From: Streptomyces sp. NBC_00525 | Lineage (GTDB): Bacteria; Actinomycetota; Actinomycetes; Streptomycetales; Streptomycetaceae | DNA length: 64,000 bases | Assembly: GCF_036346595.1 (NCBI RefSeq) | Contig: NZ_CP107834.1 | Span: forward strand, 4,898,001-4,962,000 | Direction: 5' to 3' | Shown here: positions 10,380 through 19,631 of the stretch, piece after piece | Numbering within the stretch: position 1 is the stretch's first letter | Layout: the number at the start of each line of letters is the position of its first letter | Position numbers and translations under genes: made by a program | Notes under the pieces: model-generated | What the model was told of the DNA's origin: nothing | Database searches by the model: none | What the model saw: the letters and a program-made list of their open reading frames with translations, nothing else

Positions 10380-10478
10380 CGTACCGATCCCTTCAACGGC
10401 CGCCTGTCCCCTGTTCTTACACCGCGCCCCACCCCCAACCGGGCCGCTTTCCCACATCGGCGACCGGCGCGCCGGTGA

Positions 10479-11471
10479 TCAGTCCCAGGACTCCTGCGGC
10501 GCCGGCAGCCGGTCGAGCTCCGCCAGGTCGCGTGCGGTCAGCGCCAGCCCGGCCGCGCCCGCGTTCTCCACCGCCCACCGCTCCCGCTTGGTGCCCGGCA
10601 CCGGCACCACCTGGGGGCCCTGGTGCAGCACCCAGGCCAGCGCCACCTGCGCGGGCGTCGCCCCGTGCCGTTCGGCGACCCGGCGCAGCCCCACCACCAG
10701 CGGCTGGTTCGCCGCCATCACCTCGGCCGTGAACCGGGGGTGCCGGGCCCGCAGATCCTCCGGCTCGAATCCCTGACCCGGCGTCAGCGTCCCCGTCAGG
10801 AACCCGCTGCCCAGCGGCATCGCGGCCAGGAAGCCCACGCCCCGGTCGGCGCACCACGGCAGCAGCGACTCCAGCGCCTGCGGCGACCACACGGACAGCT
10901 CCGCCTGCACCGCGCTGACCGGGAACACCTGCTGCACCCGCTCCAGCTGACGGATCGTTCCGTCATGCGTGCGCGCACCCGGCCGGCGGGCCGCCCGCGC
11001 CCCGACCGCACACAGCCCCAGCGCACGGACCTTGCCCGCGCCCACCAGCTCCGCCATCGCGCCCCAGGTCTCCTCGACGGGCACCTCCGGGTCGGCGCGG
11101 TGCAGCTGGTACAGATCGATCACATCGGTCTGCAGCCGCCGCAGCGAGGCGTCGCAGGCCCGCCGCACATAGCCGGGCCTGCCATTGGCCACGATGTGCT
11201 GATCACCCACCAGCAGACCGCACTTGGTGGACACGAACGCCTGCTCGCGCCGCCCCTTCAGGGCCCGCCCCACCAGCAGCTCATTGGTGAACGGGCCGTA
11301 CATGTCGGCGGTGTCGAGCAGATCGACCCCCGCGTCGAGCGCCGCGTGCACCGCCCGCAGCGCGCGGTCCCCGCGCTGCTGCGACGCGCTGTACGCCCAG
11401 TTCATCGGCATGCAGCCGAGCCCGACCGCCCCCACGGCGAGCGCCGCCGCACCCAGACTCCTGCGCTCCAA
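10479..11471 (-). CDS. aldo/keto reductase
   Basis: This NADPH-dependent aldo/keto reductase (TIM barrel, 330 aa, cytoplasmic) has the catalytic tetrad visible: Asp and Tyr in LLDTADMYG, Lys in VSTKCG and His in YQLHRADP. The C-terminal cofactor-binding segment is present (VVPVPGTKRERWAVENAGA). It starts at TTG 11471, 9 nt after GAAGGG. The sequence is closest in feel to the YajO/pyridoxal-reductase-like branch, but the substrate is unknown. The gene is divergent from the following dehydrogenase, with 75 bases between the two starts. Confidence 0.9.
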   Translation of the reverse strand: MERRSLGAAALAVGAVGLGCMPMNWAYSASQQRGDRALRAVHAALDAGVDLLDTADMYGPFTNELLVGRALKGRREQAFVSTKCGLLVGDQHIVANGRPGYVRRACDASLRRLQTDVIDLYQLHRADPEVPVEETWGAMAELVGAGKVRALGLCAVGARAARRPGARTHDGTIRQLERVQQVFPVSAVQAELSVWSPQALESLLPWCADRGVGFLAAMPLGSGFLTGTLTPGQGFEPEDLRARHPRFTAEVMAANQPLVVGLRRVAERHGATPAQVALAWVLHQGPQVVPVPGTKRERWAVENAGAAGLALTARDLAELDRLPAPQESWD

Positions 11472-11546
11472 CTCCCGTAACCCTTCCTCGCACCGCCCCC
11501 AAAGCTAACCTCTGCGTCCCCGGGACCTTCGCATAGCCTCCTGGCC

Positions 11547-12509
11547 ATGACTTCCACCACGCATTCCGCCCCCGCCCCCGAGGTCTGGCTGCCGCTGCAC
11601 GCGGACGAGATCGAAGGGCTGCCCGAGGGCCTGACGTACCACTTCTGGGACGGCGCGCCGGAGTACCCGGCCGACCCCGCCGACTGCGCCTACTACGTCG
11701 TCCCCTACATGAAGGGCCTGGAGATCGCGATCCGGCCGCTGCCGCTGATGAGCGGGGTCCGGGTCGTGCAGACGCTCTCGGCCGGCATCGACCACGTCGA
11801 GCCCGCCCTCGACCGGCTGCCCGCCGGCGTACGGCTGTGCAACGCCAAGGGCGTCCACGAGGCGTCAACCGCCGAGCTGACCCTCGCGCTGATCCTGGCC
11901 TCGCTGCGCGGGTTCCCCGGCTTCGTGCACGGCCAGGACGAGGAGGAGTGGCGGTCCGGCTTCTACCCGGCGCTCGCCGACAAGTCCGTACTCATCGTGG
12001 GCTACGGGTCGATCGGCGCGGCCATCGACGACCGGCTCGCGCCCTTCGAGTGCGCGCGGGTCGCACGCGTCGCGCGCTCCGCCCGGACAACCGCACGCGG
12101 CCCCGTACACGCGATCGAGGATCTGCCGGCCCTGCTGCCCGAGGCGGACGTGGTCGTCCTGGCCACCCCGCTGAACCCCTCCACCCAGGGCCTGGCGGGC
12201 GCGGACTTCCTCGCCGCGATGCGCGACGGGGCCCTCCTGGTCAACGTCGCCCGCGGCCCCGTCGTCGACACCGAGGCCCTGCTGGCCGAACTGGCGTCCG
12301 GCCGGCTGCACGCCGCCCTCGACGTCACCGACCCGGAACCGCTGCCCGCGGGCCACCCCCTCTGGCATGCTCCGAACGTTCTGATCACCCCGCACGTCGG
12401 CGGCAGCACCTCCGCGTACCTGCCGCGCGCCAAGCGGCTGATCGCCGGACAGCTCACCCGCTTCGCCGCGGGCCGGCCGCTGGACAACGTCGTCCGCACC
12501 ACCGGCTGA
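11547..12509 (+). CDS. D-isomer-specific 2-hydroxyacid dehydrogenase
   Basis: This 320-residue NAD(P)-dependent enzyme of the D-2-hydroxyacid dehydrogenase family reduces 2-keto acids or the reverse. The Rossmann motif is VLIVGYGSIGAAI (about residues 150-162). The catalytic Arg is in NVARGPVVD, Glu in VTDPEPLP and His in ITPHVGGS. It lacks the ACT/ASB extensions of SerA, so it is not the serine-pathway enzyme found at 19.6 kb. A TAGCCT hexamer ends 7 nt before ATG 11547, so the transcript may be leaderless. The physiological substrate cannot be read from sequence. Confidence 0.9.
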   Translation: MTSTTHSAPAPEVWLPLHADEIEGLPEGLTYHFWDGAPEYPADPADCAYYVVPYMKGLEIAIRPLPLMSGVRVVQTLSAGIDHVEPALDRLPAGVRLCNAKGVHEASTAELTLALILASLRGFPGFVHGQDEEEWRSGFYPALADKSVLIVGYGSIGAAIDDRLAPFECARVARVARSARTTARGPVHAIEDLPALLPEADVVVLATPLNPSTQGLAGADFLAAMRDGALLVNVARGPVVDTEALLAELASGRLHAALDVTDPEPLPAGHPLWHAPNVLITPHVGGSTSAYLPRAKRLIAGQLTRFAAGRPLDNVVRTTG

Positions 12510-12791
12510 CCACGCACCGAGCACGCCCGGCCGCCCTCCGTGTTCACGACCGCCCCGGTCAGTCACGGAGCGTAGAGAAGCTATGTCCCTGAGTGACGAG
12601 TCTGGTGTATCGTCCCGAAAGGGGTGCTGCGCCGTGGCAGGGACGGCGCCGGGGAGCCAGCCACACGCGAGGGGGCGACGGGCGATGGACGGCCGATGGG
12701 CGAATGACCGGACACGGCGCGGGGGACGGCTGCGGTCGCAGGGCCCGGTGAGCGTCCGCCACAACCGGCCGGAAGCCGGGGGAGGGCCGCG
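12510..12791 (+). promoter_or_regulatory. 282-base region upstream of the GGDEF gene, possible structured leader
   Basis: No convincing gene lies here; a 70-codon frame at 12583 has poor coding character. Several pairings are visible: GTCAC 12562-12566 with GTGAC 12593-12597, GTCCCTG 12585-12591 with CAGGGAC 12638-12644, and between the latter a TCCC-GAAA-GGGG hairpin near 12613. This may be a folded 5' leader for the downstream c-di-GMP gene, or chance pairing in GC-rich DNA. No known riboswitch consensus could be matched with confidence. Confidence 0.35.
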
Positions 12792-15635
12792 GTGAGCGCC
12801 CCGGCGAGCACCCGCGGAGCGCTCCTCGCCCGGCAGTTCCGGGCGGGGCGGTCCTCCGCGCTGCTCCCGCAGTCCGTCCTCGGCCTAGTCTGCGGCGGCT
12901 ACGCCGTGGGCGCGGCCACCGGCTGGGGCTCCGAGCGACTGGCCCTGTTCATGGGCGACTTCGGCCTCAGCGCCGCCGCCCTCGCCGCCGCCGTCTCCTG
13001 CTTCCTCTTCGCCCGCGCCGCCGACATCCGGTTCCGGCCCGCCTGGCTGCTGTTCTCGCTCTCCTCGCTGATGGCCGCCTGCGGCAACGCCGTCTGGGGC
13101 TGGTACGAGTGCGTGCGCGACGTCCCGGTCCCCAGCCCCTCCCCGGCCGACGTCTTCTTCCTCTGCTTCGCGCCGCCCGCCATCGTCGGCCTGCTCGTCC
13201 TCGCCAAGCGGCCCGTCACCCGGGCCGGCTGGGTCTGCCTGGCCCTGGACTCCTGGCTGATCGGCGGCTCGCTCCTCACCCTGTCCTGGAGCCTGGCCCT
13301 CGCCCACACCGCGCACGTCGCGGACGCCGAGGGGGGCAGCGTGGCCCGCGCCGCGCTCACCCTGGCCTATCCGCTGCTCGACATCGTGCTCGTCTCCATG
13401 GTGCTCGCCCTGCACTTCCGGCGCACCAGTGTCAACCGCGCCGCCGTGAACACCGCCATCGCCGCGCTCGCCCTGACCGTCCTGTGCGACGCCCTGTTCA
13501 CCTCGCCGCTGCTGCGCCAGACCTACCACTCCGGCCAGTTGCTCGACGCCGGCTGGTTCGCCGGCTCGCTGCTGCTGGCCTACGCCCCCTGGGGGGCCGC
13601 GCGCCACGCGGACCCCGCGGTCCCCGACGAGGACCCGGAGTCCCCGCGCACCACCAGCCGCCCCATCGCGGGCTCGCTGGCCGCGCTCACCCCGTACCTC
13701 GCCGCCGCCGTCTGCACGCTCGGCATCCTGTACAACGTCATCGAGGGCCGCCGGGTGGACCGCGTCGTCGTCCTCACCGGATGCACGGTGGTGCTCGCGC
13801 TCGTCGTCCGGCAGGGCATCATGCTCGTCGACAACATCGCCCTCACCCAGGAACTGGCCCAGAAGGAGAACCACTTCCGCTCCCTGGTGCAGGGCTCCAG
13901 CGACGTCATCATGATCGCCGCCCCCAGCGGGGTCCTGCGCTACGTCAGCCCCGCCGCCGCCGGGGTCTACGGGCGCGACGCGGACGAGCTGGTCGGCGCC
14001 GAGCTGTCCTCGATCATCCACCCCGACGACCTGGGCCGGGTCGTCCACGAGGTGCGCCGGTTCCTCGCCGCCCCGCCCGGCGAGGAACCCACCACCCGCA
14101 TCGAGTGCCGCTTCCGCTCCGGCTCCGGCGACTGGCTCAACGTCGAGTCCACCATCAACCGCCACCAGGGCGGCCTGATCCTCAACAGCCGGGACGTCAC
14201 CGAACGGGTCCGCCTCCAGGCCCAGTTGCAGCACAACGCCGAGCACGACCCGCTCACCGACCTGCCCAACCGCGCCCTGTTCACCGCACGCGTCCGCCAG
14301 GCCCTGGCCGGCCGCCGCGCCGGGGACGCGGGCACCGCCGTGCTCTTCATCGACCTCGACGGCTTCAAGGCGGCCAACGACCGCCTCGGCCACCAGGCGG
14401 GCGACGAGCTGCTCGTCCAGGCCGCCCGCCGCCTTCAGGAGTCCGTCCGGGCCGGGGACACCGCCGCCCGCCTCGGCGGCGACGAGTTCGCCGCCCTCAT
14501 CACCGGCGACGGCGGCCGGGAGCAGGACGCCCGTGAGTGCCAGGTGCACGAGATCGCCGACCGGCTGCGCCTCACGCTCTCCGAGCCGTACCGCATCGGC
14601 GACGGCGAGGTCCGGGTCACCGCCTCCATCGGCGTCGCCTTCGCCGAGCCCGGCATCACCCCCAACGACCTCATGCGCAACGCGGACCTCGCCATGTACC
14701 GCGCCAAGGCCGGCGGCAAGAACCGCGTCCAGCTCTACGCCCCGCAGATGCAGGCCGACGTGGTCCGCCGCTCCGAGCTGGCGACCCGGCTGCGCGGCGC
14801 CCTGCGCGACGGCGAGTTCGCCCTGCTCCACCAGCCCGTGGTGCATCTGGCCACCGGCACGATCGCGGCCGTCGCCGCCCAGGCCCGCTGGCGCTCCGCC
14901 CAGGGCATCCTGTTCACCCCCGCCGAGTTCCTGCGCATCGCCGAGGACGGCGACCGCAGCGCGGAGCTGGGCCGCTGGCTCCTGGAGGAGGCCGTCGAGC
15001 AGGCCGCCGACCGCGCCGGGGCGGGCCACCAGGCGCCGGTGTGCGTCCGCCTCCCGGCCCGCAGACTCCTCGACCGGGGATTCCCGGCCGGCTCCGTCGA
15101 GGCGCTGCTCACACGCCACGGGCTGCCGTCCGCCGCGCTCATGATCGAGATCGCCGACAGCGACCCGCGCGTCCCCTTCGAGGAACTGGAGCAGCGCCTG
15201 GCCGCCCTGCGCCGGCTGGGTGTACGGATCGCGCTCGACGGTTTCGGCAGCGGCTACGCCGCGATCAACGCCCTGCGCCGGCTCCCGATCGACGTGCTGA
15301 AGCTGGACCGGGGCCTGGTCGAGGGCGTGGTCGAGTCGGCCCGGCTGCACAAGATCACCAGCGGGCTGCTGAGGATCGCCTGCGACCTCGGGATGCAGTC
15401 CGTCGCCGATGGCGTGGACGTGCCGGAGCAGGTCCTCGCGCTGCGCGCCATGGGCTGCACCCACGGCCGGGGCGCCGCCTTCTCCGGGCCCCTCGACGAA
15501 TACCGGCTGCGCCGCGTGCTGGCCCGCGGCACCTTCCCGGTCCCCGGCGGGGTGCCCGCGCAGCCGGTCCTCGCGGGCGGCTCGCTCCCCTCACTCACCG
15601 GCTCACATGGTGAGACACCTGTCCCACCCACTTGA
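12792..15635 (+). CDS. cdgC: membrane diguanylate cyclase with degenerate EAL domain
   Basis: This 947-residue protein has an N-terminal block of about 8-10 membrane helices (to about residue 345), a PAS domain (about 355-475; FRSLVQGSSDVIMIAAPSG), a GGDEF domain and a C-terminal EAL-like domain. The GGDEF active site is intact (ARLGGDEFAAL, about residue 560), and the RxxD inhibitory site (RAGD) lies exactly five residues before it, so c-di-GMP synthesis with product inhibition is expected. In the EAL-like domain the EAL triplet is replaced (AVAAQARWR) and the DDFG motif reads LDGFGSG, so phosphodiesterase activity is unlikely. The start is GTG 12792 behind GGAGGG. The position beside ilvB and the architecture match what I recall for Streptomyces CdgC; the symbol rests on that recollection. 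Confidence 0.88.
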   Translation: MSAPASTRGALLARQFRAGRSSALLPQSVLGLVCGGYAVGAATGWGSERLALFMGDFGLSAAALAAAVSCFLFARAADIRFRPAWLLFSLSSLMAACGNAVWGWYECVRDVPVPSPSPADVFFLCFAPPAIVGLLVLAKRPVTRAGWVCLALDSWLIGGSLLTLSWSLALAHTAHVADAEGGSVARAALTLAYPLLDIVLVSMVLALHFRRTSVNRAAVNTAIAALALTVLCDALFTSPLLRQTYHSGQLLDAGWFAGSLLLAYAPWGAARHADPAVPDEDPESPRTTSRPIAGSLAALTPYLAAAVCTLGILYNVIEGRRVDRVVVLTGCTVVLALVVRQGIMLVDNIALTQELAQKENHFRSLVQGSSDVIMIAAPSGVLRYVSPAAAGVYGRDADELVGAELSSIIHPDDLGRVVHEVRRFLAAPPGEEPTTRIECRFRSGSGDWLNVESTINRHQGGLILNSRDVTERVRLQAQLQHNAEHDPLTDLPNRALFTARVRQALAGRRAGDAGTAVLFIDLDGFKAANDRLGHQAGDELLVQAARRLQESVRAGDTAARLGGDEFAALITGDGGREQDARECQVHEIADRLRLTLSEPYRIGDGEVRVTASIGVAFAEPGITPNDLMRNADLAMYRAKAGGKNRVQLYAPQMQADVVRRSELATRLRGALRDGEFALLHQPVVHLATGTIAAVAAQARWRSAQGILFTPAEFLRIAEDGDRSAELGRWLLEEAVEQAADRAGAGHQAPVCVRLPARRLLDRGFPAGSVEALLTRHGLPSAALMIEIADSDPRVPFEELEQRLAALRRLGVRIALDGFGSGYAAINALRRLPIDVLKLDRGLVEGVVESARLHKITSGLLRIACDLGMQSVADGVDVPEQVLALRAMGCTHGRGAAFSGPLDEYRLRRVLARGTFPVPGGVPAQPVLAGGSLPSLTGSHGETPVPPT

Positions 15636-15668
15636 CACCCCGCGTGCGTCGGAGAGAGGGTCAATGCC

Positions 15669-15710
15669 ATGCGCACCCGAATTCTCGTACTTGGAAAGCG
15701 CGTCGGCTGA
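15669..15710 (+). CDS. ilvB leader peptide (attenuator)
   Basis: This 13-residue frame, MRTRILVLGKRVG, starts at ATG 15669 behind GGAGAGAGGG. It contains consecutive Ile-Leu-Val-Leu codons written ATT CTC GTA CTT; ATT, GTA and CTT are rare in this genome. It is followed by an intrinsic terminator with a T-run and then ilvB. This is the layout of a translational-attenuation leader sensing branched-chain amino acids: stalling at these codons would prevent termination. An alternative ATG at 15664 is in another frame. Confidence 0.85.
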   Translation: MRTRILVLGKRVG

Positions 15711-15788
15711 AGCAGGGTTCCTCCATGACACCCTGCGGACCGCACCGGCGCGCTCCCCTCGCTTGCCTCACGGCACGAGGGGTTTTTT
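15697..15788 (+). terminator. ilvB attenuator: paired leader segment and intrinsic terminator
   Basis: The terminator stem CCCCTCG (15755-15761) pairs with CGAGGGG (15776-15782), with an inner GCC/GGC pairing, and is followed by TTTTTT (15783-15788). Immediately upstream, AGCGCGTCGG (15697-15706, the last codons of the leader peptide) can pair with CCGGCGCGCT (15745-15754). This second stem encloses a hairpin GCAGGG/CCCTGC (15712-15717 with 15731-15736). A ribosome on the leader would disrupt the outer stem, so these are the likely switching elements. The exact antiterminator is not resolved. Confidence 0.75.
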
Positions 15789-15848
15789 GTTGCACCGGAC
15801 CAGGCAAAACGTCGTAAAACACTCGCAAAACTCAGCTTCGAGAAGAGA

Positions 15849-17705
15849 ATGCCGATGACCGAGCAGGCCACAGGGGCCCACCATCCCCAGCCGCGGGCCC
15901 GTACCGGCGGATCGCCCTCCGCCTCCGTCGAACACGTCACGGGCGCGCAGTCCCTCATTCGCTCCCTCGAGGAGGTGGGGGCCGACACGGTATTCGGCAT
16001 TCCCGGCGGCGCCATCCTTCCGGCGTACGACCCGATGATGGACTCGAAGCGCGTCCGCCACGTCCTGGTCCGCCACGAGCAGGGGGCCGGCCACGCCGCC
16101 ACCGGCTACGCGCAGGCCACCGGCCGGGTCGGTGTCTGCATGGCCACCTCCGGCCCCGGCGCCACCAACCTGGTCACCCCGATCGCCGACGCCTACCTGG
16201 ACTCGGTGCCGATCGTCGCCATCACCGGCCAGGTGGCCTCCGCCGCCATCGGCACGGACGCCTTCCAGGAGGCGGACATCTGCGGCATCACGATGCCGAT
16301 CACGAAGCACAACTTCCTGGTCACCAAGGCCGAGGACATCCCGCACACCATCGCCGAGGCGTTCCACATCGCCGCCACCGGCCGTCCTGGCCCGGTCCTG
16401 GTCGACATCGCCAAGGACGCCCTCCAGGCGAAGACCACCTTCAGCTGGCCGCCGGTCATGGACCTGCCCGGCTACCGCCCGGTGACCAAGCCGCACGCCA
16501 AGCAGATCCGCGAGGCCGCCAAGCTCATCGTCCAGGCCAAGCGCCCGGTGCTCTACGTGGGCGGCGGCGTCATGAAGGCCGGGGCCACCGCCGAACTCAA
16601 GGTGCTGGCCGAGCTGACCGGAGCGCCCGTCACCACCACCCTGATGGCGCTCGGCTCCTTCCCCGACAGCCACCCGCTGCACGTGGGGATGCCCGGAATG
16701 CACGGTGCGGTCACCGCCGTCACCGCGCTCCAGAAGGCCGACCTGATCGTCGCCCTCGGCGCCCGCTTCGACGACCGCGTCACCGGCAAGCTGGACAGCT
16801 TCGCCCCGTACGCCAAGGTCGTCCACGCCGACATCGACCCGGCGGAGATCGGCAAGAACCGCGCCGCCGACGTCCCGATCGTCGGGGACGCCCGCGAGGT
16901 CATCGCCGACCTCGTCCAGGCCGTCCAGGCCGAGCACACCGAGGGCAACACCGGTGACTACAGCGCCTGGTGGAAGGACCTCAACCGCTGGCGCGAGACC
17001 TACCCGCTGGGCTACGACCTGCCGGAGGACGGCAGCCTCTCGCCGCAGCAGGTCATCCAGCGCATCGGCGAGCTGGCCCCGCCGGACACGATCTTCGCCG
17101 CGGGCGTCGGCCAGCACCAGATGTGGGCCTCGCACTTCATCCAGTACGAGCAGCCCGCCACCTGGCTGAACTCCGGCGGCGCCGGGACCATGGGCTACGC
17201 GGTGCCCGCCGCGATGGGCGCCAAGGCCGGCATGCCGGACCGCACGGTCTGGGCGATCGACGGCGACGGCTGCTTCCAGATGACCAATCAGGAACTGACC
17301 ACCTGCGCCCTGAACAACATCCCGGTCAAGATCGCCGTCATCAACAACGGCGCGCTCGGGATGGTCCGCCAGTGGCAGACCCTGTTCTACAACCAGCGGT
17401 ACTCCAACACCGTGCTGCACTCCGGCGCCGACACCGACGGCAACGCGGCGAAGGGCACCCGCGTGCCCGACTTCGTGAAGCTCTCCGAGGCCATGGGCTG
17501 CCACGCGATCCGCTGCGAGGACCCGGCCGACCTGGACAAGGTCATCGCCGAGGCCAACGCGATCAGCGACCGCCCGGTCGTCATCGACTTCATCGTCCAC
17601 GAGGACGCCATGGTGTGGCCGATGGTCGCCGCCGGCACCTCCAACGACGAGGTCATGGCCGCGCGCGGCGTCCGCCCCGACTTCGGCGACAACGAAGACG
17701 ACTGA
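15849..17705 (+). CDS. ilvB: acetolactate synthase large subunit
   Basis: The catalytic subunit of acetohydroxyacid synthase (618 aa) condenses pyruvate with pyruvate or 2-ketobutyrate, the first common step of Val/Leu/Ile synthesis. The N-terminal TPP domain has [13 protein letters not shown] and [14 protein letters not shown] with the activating Glu. The central FAD-binding domain follows, and the C-terminal TPP motif runs from [12 protein letters not shown] to VINN (about residues 470-500). A disordered leader of about 30 residues precedes the core, as in other actinobacteria. The start is ATG 15849 or ATG 15855; both are near GAGAAGAGA. It is the first gene of ilvB-ilvN-ilvC, controlled by the attenuator upstream. 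Confidence 0.97.
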   Translation: MPMTEQATGAHHPQPRARTGGSPSASVEHVTGAQSLIRSLEEVGADTVFGIPGGAILPAYDPMMDSKRVRHVLVRHEQGAGHAATGYAQATGRVGVCMATSGPGATNLVTPIADAYLDSVPIVAITGQVASAAIGTDAFQEADICGITMPITKHNFLVTKAEDIPHTIAEAFHIAATGRPGPVLVDIAKDALQAKTTFSWPPVMDLPGYRPVTKPHAKQIREAAKLIVQAKRPVLYVGGGVMKAGATAELKVLAELTGAPVTTTLMALGSFPDSHPLHVGMPGMHGAVTAVTALQKADLIVALGARFDDRVTGKLDSFAPYAKVVHADIDPAEIGKNRAADVPIVGDAREVIADLVQAVQAEHTEGNTGDYSAWWKDLNRWRETYPLGYDLPEDGSLSPQQVIQRIGELAPPDTIFAAGVGQHQMWASHFIQYEQPATWLNSGGAGTMGYAVPAAMGAKAGMPDRTVWAIDGDGCFQMTNQELTTCALNNIPVKIAVINNGALGMVRQWQTLFYNQRYSNTVLHSGADTDGNAAKGTRVPDFVKLSEAMGCHAIRCEDPADLDKVIAEANAISDRPVVIDFIVHEDAMVWPMVAAGTSNDEVMAARGVRPDFGDNEDD

Positions 17706-17728
17706 GAGACAGAGAGAGACCGACTTCC

Positions 17729-18256
17729 ATGTCCGAAAAGCACACACTCTCCGTCCTGGTCGAGAACAAGCCCGGCGTCCTGGCCCGGATCACCGCCCTG
17801 TTCTCCCGCCGCGGCTTCAACATCGACTCGCTCGCCGTCGGCACCACCGAACACCCCGACATCTCCCGCATCACCATCGTCGTGAATGTCGAGGACCTGC
17901 CCCTGGAGCAGGTGACCAAACAGCTCAACAAGCTGGTCAACGTCCTGAAGATCGTCGAACTCGAGCCCACCGCTGCGATCCAGCGCGAGCTCGTCCTGGT
18001 GAAGGTCCGCGCCGACAACGAGACCCGCTCCCAGATCGTCGAGATCGTCCAGCTGTTCCGCGCCAAGACCGTGGACGTCTCGCCCGAGGCCGTCACGATC
18101 GAGGCCACCGGCGGAGCCGACAAGCTGGAGGCGATGCTCAAGATGCTGGAGCAGTACGGCATCAAGGAGCTCGTCCAGTCCGGAACCATCGCCATAGGGC
18201 GTGGCGCGCGTTCGATCACCGACCGCTCGCTGCGCGCCCTGGACCGTACGGCGTAA
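17729..18256 (+). CDS. ilvN: acetolactate synthase small (regulatory) subunit
   Basis: This 175-residue regulatory subunit binds IlvB, stimulates activity and confers feedback inhibition by valine. The N-terminal ACT domain is clear (HTLSVLVENKPGVLARITALFSRRGFNI), followed by the C-terminal IlvN domain (RELVLVKVRADNETRSQIVEIVQLF, GIKELVQSGTIAIGRG). The ATG lies 23 bases after ilvB, behind a GAGAGAGACC purine run. It is cotranscribed with ilvB. Confidence 0.97.
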   Translation: MSEKHTLSVLVENKPGVLARITALFSRRGFNIDSLAVGTTEHPDISRITIVVNVEDLPLEQVTKQLNKLVNVLKIVELEPTAAIQRELVLVKVRADNETRSQIVEIVQLFRAKTVDVSPEAVTIEATGGADKLEAMLKMLEQYGIKELVQSGTIAIGRGARSITDRSLRALDRTA

Positions 18257-19366
<1,110 letters not shown>

Positions 19367-19371
19367 CACCC

Positions 19372-19411
19372 CGGTTCCGGGGGACGGGTCACGGCCCGTC
19401 CCCCGGAACCG
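19372..19411 (+). terminator. ilvC terminator
   Basis: A perfect 17-bp stem (19372-19388 with 19395-19411) with a 6-base loop lies 5 bases after the ilvC stop. It separates the ilv transcript from serA. Confidence 0.85.
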
Positions 19412-19631
19412 TCCACCCACCGCTGGAAGAGGCGGCCTCGTACGCGCGTACCCGTCGCCGGGTCTCGTGCGGGTGATCTTTTCGCGGAGCGCGGACGGCG
19501 TCCCCGCGCAGGACTACACTGCTCCACATACACGCGTCAGGCCCACAGTGTCGTGCGTCTTCCACGCGGCAAGCCCCTCCACGCCTGCGGCCGTCGGGAC
19601 GGCCGTCCGCACTGGATCTGTGAGGACTCAC
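19412..19631 (+). promoter_or_regulatory. serA promoter region
   Basis: This intergenic region upstream of serA holds a plausible -10 hexamer TACACT at 19515-19520, with no strong -35. A hairpin GGCCGTC-GG-GACGGCC (near 19590-19605) lies in the implied 5' leader. No leader peptide rich in serine codons is evident. Confidence 0.4.

Noticed and set aside
12640..12690. c-di-AMP (ydaO-type) riboswitch
   Set aside because: Only a short word resembles the consensus; the remaining conserved elements and pseudoknot could not be found by eye.
12583..12795. 70-codon frame upstream of the GGDEF gene
   Set aside because: No ribosome site, composition unlike neighbouring genes, and it overlaps the start of the real gene.
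15632..15660. TTGACA at 15632 as the ilv promoter
   Set aside because: The -10 position 17 bases on would be GAGGGT within the leader's ribosome site, so this is not a convincing promoter.
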